The notes beneath the pieces are model-generated. The model had not been told where the DNA came from and ran no database searches. It saw nothing but the letters and a program-made list of their open reading frames with translations. From an uncultured Granulosicoccus sp. (GTDB lineage Bacteria > Pseudomonadota > Gammaproteobacteria > Granulosicoccales > Granulosicoccaceae), in assembly GCA_938003775.1 (NCBI GenBank), contig CALKXZ010000443.1:1-32232 (forward strand): DNA of 32,232 nt, read 5' to 3'. Shown here piece by piece: positions 1-7,103 of the stretch; the first letter of the stretch is position 1, and each line of letters opens with the position of its first letter. The position numbers and the translations under genes are program-made.

Positions 1-354
1 GTTGATACATCCCTAGATGTCGTAGAAGTACCCAGAGCTTTTGTCGAAAATGGTCGGATTATCCTCAATATAAGCCCTGAAGCAACCCATAGCTTGGTGC
101 TGGGTAATGAAGCGGTGACTTTTAATGCGCGTTTCAGTGGCACAGCAATGGATGTCCACGTACCAGTCGCCAGTGTGCTGGCCATATACGCGCGTGAAAA
201 CGGGCAGGGTATGATGTTCGGCGATCAGGACGATACACCACCTGATCCAGGGGCCGGACCAGGCTCCGGCCCAGCCAAGCCTGACATAGATAAAAGCACG
301 GGACCGAAGGCACCACCTGAGGTCAAGCGTCCGAATCTGAAGATTGTCAAGTAA
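1..354 (+). CDS. sspB: ClpXP protease specificity-enhancing factor SspB, C-terminal part (5' truncated by window)
   Basis: Frame 1 is open from base 1: VDTSLDVVEVPRAFVENGRIILNISPEATHSLVLGNEAVTFNARFSGTAMDVHVPVASVLAIYARENGQGMMF..., matching the SspB core (ISP..LGNE.ItFNARFgG....vPv.aVLAIYArENG). Acidic/Pro/Gly tail ends RPNLKIVK, like the SspB ClpX-binding tail. Stop TAA at 352-354. Confidence 0.93.
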   Translation, partial: VDTSLDVVEVPRAFVENGRIILNISPEATHSLVLGNEAVTFNARFSGTAMDVHVPVASVLAIYARENGQGMMFGDQDDTPPDPGAGPGSGPAKPDIDKSTGPKAPPEVKRPNLKIVK

Positions 355-389
355 TATTCAGATTCAATGCGCAGTGCTTTTTCGAGAGA

Positions 390-427
390 ATTTTTTACAA
401 AGCGCTGGATTTTTTACAAGGCGCTAA
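390..427. repeat. Two-copy 19-bp tandem repeat at the sspB/yraN convergent junction
   Basis: ATTTTTTACAAAGCGCTGG (390-408) followed directly by ATTTTTTACAAGGCGCTAA (409-427); 16 of the first 17 bases identical. Confidence 0.8.
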
Positions 428-846
428 CGCTCGATAGCATTCTCAATCCAAGTCAGTTCGTGATCCTGCCAGATGTATATGGGGTTCTGACCGAACCGAG
501 ATTCGCCTTGAGCAAGTACGTTATCATGCAACGGGCCAACGCCAATCACATCAATACGCGCTGGCGTCATACTATCGGCATAGCGTTGTAACCAAGCGTT
601 AGCGGTCTTCACCAGTTTGATTTGTTTTTTGTAGTCGACGCTGGCAATCGCTCCACCGAAACCGTGGTTGGATCGAAAGCGCACCTCGACGAAGACGATA
701 GTCACCCCATCCGGGTGTTGCATAATCAGGTCTATCTCACCCAAGCGGCGAGCATAGTTCGTGTCCAGTTGGGTATAGCCCTGTGATACCAGCCAGCTAC
801 TGGCAATGGATTCACAGGCGTTGCCTTTGGCTTTCTTTGGCTGCAT
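424..846 (-). CDS. yraN: YraN/UPF0102 family nuclease-like protein
   Basis: 140 aa with G..cE..A..wL...G(Y)...L..NyarrlGEIDLIm....vFVEVR.R....fGga..sV...K..kl...A..wL, the UPF0102/YraN signature; conserved neighbour of lpoA and rsmI. Confidence 0.92.
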   Translation of the reverse strand: MQPKKAKGNACESIASSWLVSQGYTQLDTNYARRLGEIDLIMQHPDGVTIVFVEVRFRSNHGFGGAIASVDYKKQIKLVKTANAWLQRYADSMTPARIDVIGVGPLHDNVLAQGESRFGQNPIYIWQDHELTWIENAIER

Positions 847-914
847 TTAGGCCTCCTTGCCTTTTAGTGAGATGGGTCAGGACACGCCCGTGCCGTTAAG
901 GTGTCTGAACCGAA

Positions 915-2870
915 CTAATTGATGACGCTAGCACGGATTGAGGGTAGTGGCGGCGCTTCGATGCTGTCAACTGTCTGGCTCACACCTTCAACATACTGGG
1001 CCCAGTCCAGATAGCGCTGGATTCTACCGTCTGGATTTAGTTCCAGCCCCCCCGTATAACCTTGCAGACGATCACCACGAGTGAGTGCCTGCAAACTGGT
1101 TATCAGCTGGTAGGCATCTGCGCCCAGTGCATACAACTTTGCATAAGCACCGTCGGCCGTTGGGAATGTCTCAATAATACTTTGCCGTAGAGGGTCGTTT
1201 TGCAGTGATTCACGCAACACCCATGGTGCATCGGCGTAGTAAATAGAGTTTAGGTCTTTATTTTTCTTTGGATCATCTTCCAGTGCTGCGACACGAGACG
1301 TACCCAGACGCGTGACACCTCTGGCATGAAAGAAGTCGAGTTGCGGTCTTACCGAGCGTGCCTGTTCCGATGTAATAGCCAGAAAAATAACATCAACATC
1401 ATTGCGGATAGAGGGTTCAAAAAACAGCTTCTCGCCGATCGTGTTACTTAGTGTGCGAAACCTGCCATCACTTTTGTCGATACCCAAGGCTTCTTTGATT
1501 TGTTTCGAGTAATCGTATTCATCTTTGGGGAGCACGGCCACATGAGCCACGTCTCCACCGTATAGAAAAGTGGCATCCTGAAACGCTCGTGCTGCGCGAT
1601 CACCGCGCGAATCATCCGCCTGTAGGATAACGGCGTTTTTCAATGATAAAGCGGCTGCTCGTGAAGCAGCTGCCCGTGCTTCGTCCTCGGGTGTAAGGCC
1701 AAACTGGATGATGTTAGACGCCTCGCCACTCAGCCCGGATGCTTCCACTGTGTTCAGGGTAAGCGTGGGTACCGGAATGTCTCGCTGCGAAACCACGGCT
1801 GCCACGGCCTCTTTACGCAACGGTCCGATAACGGCATCGGCTCCGTCGTTAATGGCGTCCTTGTAGGCCGTGCGCACATAACCAGGATTCTCGCCAACGT
1901 CGTAAAAGCGCAGCACGGGTAATGGACGTTCGCCTCTGGACTGCTCGTAGGCGGCTATGATTCCATCGCGAATAGCTGATGACACGGTGGCTGTTGTGCT
2001 ACCGGATACCGGTAGTAGAACAGCAATTTGATTGATTGGTTTGCGCTCGTTGTTCAAGTCAATACCTGATGGGGTGTACAAGCTCTGGGCGAATTGCGGG
2101 TTGGCAGGATGCGATGAAAACCGTTGCTGCCAGCCATCGATTCCGCGACGACGTTTGTCTGCATCGATACCGGCTGCGGCGTGGGCGAGCGCCAGTTCAA
2201 TCCAACCCTGATAGATATCGCCGCGAACATTCGTGGTCATAGTGCGCAGCGTTGACAGCGATTGAGTCGTCAGTAGTACCCAGATTTGTTCGTGGCTACG
2301 CTTGATGACTTGCGGATCGTTAAGCTGTTGCTCGAGCTGAATGCGTGCTATCAGTTCGTTATCCGGGTCTTGCAAAATGTCATAAGCCTGCGCCCGGGTT
2401 TCGAATAACCGGGCCCGATGAAAGGCACTCAAAACCGTGTCTGGCTCTGGTAGAGCGGCAAGTGCAGATTCGGCATCGCGCTCGTAAATCAGACTCTTGG
2501 CCAACAGAATGTCGCGTCGGTGAGTGAGTTCAAAGCTTGCCAGTTGTTCTGGTACAGCAGCTAACCGCTGCTGGCCCAGCTCGGCCAGGGAGCGATCAAA
2601 CAGTATCTCAGCGGCCAGCAACAGAAAATCTTGCTGCTCTTCGGGGTTGTTGCTGCGATTTGCCTTGGTTGTATAGATATCGGCCGCTGCCTGTGGATTG
2701 CCCAGCTGCAGCTGCCGCCTTGCGTCTGGGTCTGTTATTCTCGCGTTCATCGGGCTGTCGGCCAGCGGTTTGCCCGCGGGTGTCCCACAGGCTACCAAAA
2801 CGCTGATAATCAGCACAATCGATGAAATTGGAGCCGCCAGTTTCAGGCAACGGCGAGTCAGCTTATTCAT
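915..2870 (-). CDS. lpoA: LpoA/YraM-type penicillin-binding protein activator lipoprotein
   Basis: Signal peptide with lipobox (ISVLVAC), TPR-like N-terminal half, then periplasmic-binding-like C-terminal half (INQIAVLLPVSGSTTATVSSAIRDGIIAAYEQ...). Divergent to rsmI and next to yraN as in many gammaproteobacteria. Start taken as MNKLTRR at 2870; ATG at 2894 (MYRVCSDNMNK) is an alternative. Confidence 0.88.
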   Translation of the reverse strand: MNKLTRRCLKLAAPISSIVLIISVLVACGTPAGKPLADSPMNARITDPDARRQLQLGNPQAAADIYTTKANRSNNPEEQQDFLLLAAEILFDRSLAELGQQRLAAVPEQLASFELTHRRDILLAKSLIYERDAESALAALPEPDTVLSAFHRARLFETRAQAYDILQDPDNELIARIQLEQQLNDPQVIKRSHEQIWVLLTTQSLSTLRTMTTNVRGDIYQGWIELALAHAAAGIDADKRRRGIDGWQQRFSSHPANPQFAQSLYTPSGIDLNNERKPINQIAVLLPVSGSTTATVSSAIRDGIIAAYEQSRGERPLPVLRFYDVGENPGYVRTAYKDAINDGADAVIGPLRKEAVAAVVSQRDIPVPTLTLNTVEASGLSGEASNIIQFGLTPEDEARAAASRAAALSLKNAVILQADDSRGDRAARAFQDATFLYGGDVAHVAVLPKDEYDYSKQIKEALGIDKSDGRFRTLSNTIGEKLFFEPSIRNDVDVIFLAITSEQARSVRPQLDFFHARGVTRLGTSRVAALEDDPKKNKDLNSIYYADAPWVLRESLQNDPLRQSIIETFPTADGAYAKLYALGADAYQLITSLQALTRGDRLQGYTGGLELNPDGRIQRYLDWAQYVEGVSQTVDSIEAPPLPSIRASVIN

Positions 2871-3738
2871 GTTGTCGGAGCACACTCTATACATTGTAGC
2901 TACCCCAATCGGACACCGTGATGATCTATCGGCACGGGCGATTGAATTGCTGCAGCACGTGGATCGGATATACGCAGAAGATACTCGGCATAGTCTACCG
3001 CTGCTGAGGCATCATGGCATCGAAACTCGCACTTTAGCGCTTCATGAACATAATGAAGCGTCACGTATCTCGATGGTCATCGAGCACCTTCGCGCAGGAT
3101 TCAGTGCTGCGCTGATAACCGATGCCGGAACACCATTGATCAGCGACCCAGGGTTTCGATTGGTCAGAGCTTGTCAGCAGCAGGGTATCAAAGTGTCGCC
3201 GGTGCCCGGGCCGAGTGCAGTTACAGCTGCCTTGAGTGTCAGCGGGCTACCCACGGATCGCTTTCAGTTTGTTGGCTTTCCGCCTGCCAAATCCACTGCA
3301 CGCCAGACCTGGTTGCAAGCACTGGCGTCGTTGCCCCACACGCTGGTCATTTACGAGTCACCGCACCGCATTGTCGACTCTCTGGCAGATATCGTGACTG
3401 TGTTGGGCGCTGAGCGGCGCATGACGCTGGCACGTGAGCTGACCAAAAAATTTGAAACTCTGATCCACGGTAGTGTCAGTGAAGTGCTGAGTGCCGTTAA
3501 GGCCGATGCCAATCAGCAGCGTGGCGAGTTTGTGCTGGTCATCGGTGGGCAAGCGCGGTCGCACTCAACTGAGCCTGAATTAAATGCCGGTTATGCTCAG
3601 GCTGCTGATCTGGATAAAACGATCATAACGTTGCTGCCGCATCTGCCGATTAAGACTGTTGCCCGATGCGCCTCAGAATTATGCGGTGTTAACCGGAAAA
3701 CAGCCTACGACCGCGCACTTAAAATGCAGGGACGGTGA
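2869..3738 (+). CDS. rsmI: 16S rRNA (cytidine(1402)-2'-O)-methyltransferase RsmI
   Basis: MLSEHTLYIVATPIGHRDDLSARAIELLQHVDRIYAEDTRHS...ITDAGTPLISDPGFRLVRACQQQGIKVSPVPGPSAVTAALSVSGLPTDRFQFVGFPPAKS matches RsmI throughout. ORF-track start at 2698 is antisense to lpoA; the ATG at 2869 gives the family N terminus. Confidence 0.93.
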   Translation: MLSEHTLYIVATPIGHRDDLSARAIELLQHVDRIYAEDTRHSLPLLRHHGIETRTLALHEHNEASRISMVIEHLRAGFSAALITDAGTPLISDPGFRLVRACQQQGIKVSPVPGPSAVTAALSVSGLPTDRFQFVGFPPAKSTARQTWLQALASLPHTLVIYESPHRIVDSLADIVTVLGAERRMTLARELTKKFETLIHGSVSEVLSAVKADANQQRGEFVLVIGGQARSHSTEPELNAGYAQAADLDKTIITLLPHLPIKTVARCASELCGVNRKTAYDRALKMQGR

Positions 3739-3744
3739 TACCAT
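3739..3744 (+). promoter_or_regulatory. Candidate extended -10 (TGaTACCAT) for rnpB, overlapping the rsmI stop codon region
   Basis: TACCAT at 3739-3744 preceded by TGA (extended -10 TGn), 7-8 nt upstream of the first base of the RNase P P1 stem. No convincing -35. Confidence 0.4.
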
Positions 3745-3751
3745 CCCGCTC

Positions 3752-4128
<377 letters not shown>

Positions 4129-4187
4129 TTTTTATTGGTTCGGTTTTGTGTGTCCAGTTTTATCGGTTCGGTGCTGGACAGGAGTGG

Positions 4188-4985
4188 TTAGGCTGCTGCC
4201 TGCGTGTCAGACTGTCCTTTACCAGAGCCGGGCTTACGGTTAAGAACACTCAAATTTTCAAGCTCCTTATCCAGTTGCTTGAATTCACCGGGTATCACAT
4301 ACAGATAGGTGACGAGTTTTTCTACCAGGCGGATTTGTGCGTCGGCGGTTTCGCGGTTCACGTTTTCATTGTTCGTGAACAACTCTTGCATATGACCATC
4401 GGGGCGAAGAGAGCGGGACAGCTGCTGCAACGGAAAATCAAGATCCATCGACTCGATGGAGTCATGGATCAGTCGCGACAGGGTGGTTTTGCTATTACCG
4501 TCAGGTAGAAAGCCGGTGAAAATGGCGTCGATTGCGGATTGCACCATGATGCTAGTGGCGGTGAGATTGCCTGAGTCAAACACGTCCTGAGCCGACTGAC
4601 AAAACTGCATGACATTAGAGGGCAGAAGATCTGCCAAGGGTTGCAGATCTAACCGCTGAGGGGCGTCAGGCATCATATACAGACTTGGGACCTCATCGGT
4701 ATCACCGGTGGAGTGAGCGACTCGGTTGGTCGCCCAGAAATGCACCTCGGTGTTGCACGCTGGGCAGTCTGCTGAGCAGGCAAGGGTATCGCGATGGGGG
4801 TCGTAGGTTCGTCGCTTGGTGGAAAACACGACTTGCATCGAACAGCCAGGGCAGGCAGTAGCGACAGACACCGGATGCGGTGGCTCATTCTTGCTGGCAC
4901 TCGCCCATCGCTTGACGCTGTCTATGTTGAGTTGTTTCACCGGATGAATGTCAAAGTGTGGTTTGCCTGTGTATATCGGCGGCAC
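4188..4985 (-). CDS. Zinc-ribbon DUF4145-like protein of unknown function
   Basis: 265 aa. N-terminal Cys pairs (ACPGCSMQV...CSADCPACNTEVHFWA) suggest a zinc ribbon; C-terminal helical domain (VMQFCQSAQDVFDSGNLTATSIMVQSAIDAIFTGFLPDG...TTLSRLIHDSI...LSRSLRPDGHMQELF.....ETADAQIRLVEKLVTYLYVIPGEFKQL) resembles the DUF4145 pattern. Start codon GTG at 4985; family call from recall only. Confidence 0.6.
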   Translation of the reverse strand: MPPIYTGKPHFDIHPVKQLNIDSVKRWASASKNEPPHPVSVATACPGCSMQVVFSTKRRTYDPHRDTLACSADCPACNTEVHFWATNRVAHSTGDTDEVPSLYMMPDAPQRLDLQPLADLLPSNVMQFCQSAQDVFDSGNLTATSIMVQSAIDAIFTGFLPDGNSKTTLSRLIHDSIESMDLDFPLQQLSRSLRPDGHMQELFTNNENVNRETADAQIRLVEKLVTYLYVIPGEFKQLDKELENLSVLNRKPGSGKGQSDTQAAA

Positions 4986-5188
4986 CTGCCCGGGTGTCTG
5001 AATGTACCGCTGCGCGTATTCACACTGTCATTTGCTATGTAACGGTAAGCCAATCCACGGTGTCATTACCCGTTTTTCTGTCGTTCCGTTGTTGCAAAGC
5101 ACACGTTGCACTCGTGGGCTGTGAATTCATCGATGGATCTATCGAAACATTGCAAATTTTCTGAAACGTTTGCCTGAATTTGACAAGA

Positions 5189-5260
5189 ATTCATTGCAAA
5201 ATCGCATATTTTCTCAGGTAAATTCTATCAATATCCTGTAAATCATTGATTGCAATGAAT
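5189..5260. repeat. 11-bp perfect inverted repeat with 50-nt spacer in an AT-rich intergenic region
   Basis: ATTCATTGCAA (5189-5199) and TTGCAATGAAT (5250-5260) are exact reverse complements. Confidence 0.7.
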
Positions 5261-5326
5261 GTTTTATGGGTAACATAAACCCTTGTCTTTTCAAGGAAAA
5301 ACACAGGCGCACAGGACGTTCCCCAT

Positions 5327-5354
5327 TGACCCTGATATGCGAGGGTCGTATAGT
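5327..5354 (+). promoter_or_regulatory. Candidate sigma70 promoter of mraZ / dcw operon
   Basis: TTGACC (5327-5332), 16-bp spacer, TATAGT (5349-5354); each hexamer 5/6 to consensus. About 50 bp upstream of the mraZ ATG. Confidence 0.65.
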
Positions 5355-5387
5355 GGGCGCCAGTGTCATTTAGTGGCAAAAAGTGGA
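5352..5387 (+). promoter_or_regulatory. MraZ operator: four direct repeats with 10-bp period
   Basis: AGTGGGcgcc AGTGTCattt AGTGGCaaaa AGTGGAtttt; AGTG starts at 5352, 5362, 5372 and 5382. Matches the known MraZ-box architecture (GTGGG/TGGGN-type repeats on 10-bp period). First box overlaps the -10 hexamer. Confidence 0.8.
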
Positions 5388-5405
5388 TTTTTCTAAACGT
5401 CTGTC

Positions 5406-5867
5406 ATGCGATTCCGGGGCATATCCAAATTAAGTGTAGACGCCAAAGGGCGTTTTGCCTTGCCTAAAAATCACCGTGACAACCTTGAGAAAAATGGCAC
5501 TTCCGAACTGGTTGTAACAGCAGATCCTACCGGGTGTGTGGTGATTTATCCGCAACCAATTTGGCATGAAATAGAAGAAAAGCTCATTGCATTACCCAAC
5601 GCCGTTAAGCAAACACGCATGGTGCAGCGGTTATATCTGGGTCACGCAAGCGAGGTAGAGCTCGATGGCACCGGTCGTATTCTTTTGTCACAGGAGTTGC
5701 GTGATTACGCCGGTCTGGGGCGCAGGGCCGTGTTAATCGGGCAGGGTAAGAAGTTTGAGCTTTGGGATGAGCGAACCTGGGATATCGAAACGGGCAAATG
5801 GAAGCAGGAAATCAGTGCATTAAATCCGGCTGATATGCCAGCTGAACTGCAGAACATATCGTTTTGA
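5406..5867 (+). CDS. mraZ: Transcriptional regulator MraZ
   Basis: MRFRGISKLSVDAKGRFALPKNHRDNL...VVTADPTGCVVIYPQPIWHEIEEKLIALP...RMVQRLYLGHASEVELDGTGRILLSQELRDYAGL, the double AbrB-like MraZ signature. Confidence 0.97.
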   Translation: MRFRGISKLSVDAKGRFALPKNHRDNLEKNGTSELVVTADPTGCVVIYPQPIWHEIEEKLIALPNAVKQTRMVQRLYLGHASEVELDGTGRILLSQELRDYAGLGRRAVLIGQGKKFELWDERTWDIETGKWKQEISALNPADMPAELQNISF

Positions 5868-6814
5868 TCACGGACTCGGATGCCTCGTCAGGGCCAAGTC
5901 ATGTACCCGTTTTGATGCACGAGGCCGTCGAAGCCTTGGCACTCAAAGCAGATGGTCGTTATGTGGATGCCACGTACGGACGTGGCGGGCACAGTGGTTT
6001 TTTACTGTCACGGCTCGGAGAAGCTGGCCAGTTATTGGCTCTGGATAGGGATCCAGAGGCGGTTGCAGACGCGCAAATTCGGTTTGCTAATGAGTCACGA
6101 TTTTCGATTCATCAGACCAATTTTGCGGATATGGCCTCTGTACTGAGTGTCAGAGGCTGGCTTGGAGAGGTGGACGGCTTACTAATGGATCTGGGTGTGT
6201 CATCACCGCAGCTGGATGTTGCGGAGCGCGGTTTTGGTTTTTCCAAAGACGGTGAGCTGGATATGCGTATGGATACCGACAGTGGGCAAAACGCAGCACA
6301 GTGGTTGGCCAAGGTGAGTGAGAGCGAGTTGGTGCGAGTCCTGAGAGAGTACGGTGAAGAGCGATATGCGAAGCGAATAGCTAGCGCTATTGTTGCCGCG
6401 CGTCTGGAAAAACCGATCATGCGGACCGCCCAATTGGCTGACATTGTTAAGGCGGCCCATCCGCGTTGGGAACGCCATCACCATCCAGCGACCCGTAGTT
6501 TTCAAGCTATTCGTATCGCCATTAATGGTGAGCTTGAGGCGATTGCCGCTGCTTTGGACTGTGCAGCTGATGTCTTGAAGAAAGGCGGCAGGCTTGTAGT
6601 AATCAGCTTCCATTCGCTCGAAGACCGGCTGGTAAAGCGCGCATTACGCAAGCCTATTCCTGATGTGCGCATACCCAGGCATCTACCGCAGCCTAAGCTT
6701 GAGGCGCACCCTTGGAAAACGGTTGGCAAGGTTATCAAAGCCAGTGCAGCGGAGTTGGAAATCAACCCAAGAGCGCGCAGTGCGGTACTGCGAATAGCGG
6801 AGAGGGTTGTATGA
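5864..6814 (+). CDS. rsmH: 16S rRNA (cytosine(1402)-N(4))-methyltransferase RsmH (MraW)
   Basis: HVPVLMHEAVEALALKADGRYVDATYGRGGHSGFLLSRLGEAGQLLALDRDPEA...GLLMDLGVSSPQLDVAERGFGFSKDGELDMRMD; TTG start overlapping the mraZ stop (TTGA). Confidence 0.97.
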   Translation: MITDSDASSGPSHVPVLMHEAVEALALKADGRYVDATYGRGGHSGFLLSRLGEAGQLLALDRDPEAVADAQIRFANESRFSIHQTNFADMASVLSVRGWLGEVDGLLMDLGVSSPQLDVAERGFGFSKDGELDMRMDTDSGQNAAQWLAKVSESELVRVLREYGEERYAKRIASAIVAARLEKPIMRTAQLADIVKAAHPRWERHHHPATRSFQAIRIAINGELEAIAAALDCAADVLKKGGRLVVISFHSLEDRLVKRALRKPIPDVRIPRHLPQPKLEAHPWKTVGKVIKASAAELEINPRARSAVLRIAERVV

Positions 6815-7101
6815 ATAAAATATCGTTTGCCATTACCTTTGTCGCGGCGCTTTGTTTTTGTTCAGCGCTCGCTGTTGCCTATTCAATGCATTTGAGTCGG
6901 GCTGCCTATGCAGAGTTGAGTCAATATCAACAGACACTTGATGCACTTGATGTGCAGTGGAGTCAGTTGCAAATTGAAGAGAGCACGTTTTCTGGACACG
7001 CGCTGATTGAAGCAACTGCCGCTGATCGATTGAATATGTCGTTCCCCGGGCTAGAGGGCTCCGTGATGATCGTGCGTAAAGCACAGTCATCTGGGAATTG
7101 A
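6811..7101 (+). CDS. ftsL: Cell division protein FtsL
   Basis: Small bitopic protein MNKISFAITFVAALCFCSALAVAYSMHLSRAAYAELSQYQQTLDALDVQWSQLQIEESTFSGHALIEATAADRLNMSFP; located between rsmH and ftsI; ATGA overlap with rsmH. Confidence 0.93.
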   Translation: MNKISFAITFVAALCFCSALAVAYSMHLSRAAYAELSQYQQTLDALDVQWSQLQIEESTFSGHALIEATAADRLNMSFPGLEGSVMIVRKAQSSGN

Positions 7102-7103
7102 AC

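Noticed and set aside
4137-4179. Duplicate GGTTCGGT words (4137-4144, 4165-4172) and GTCCAG/CTGGAC stem between rnpB and the DUF4145-like gene
   Set aside because: Short and weak; loop of 16 nt and no T-run on the minus strand, so not called as a terminator or repeat element.
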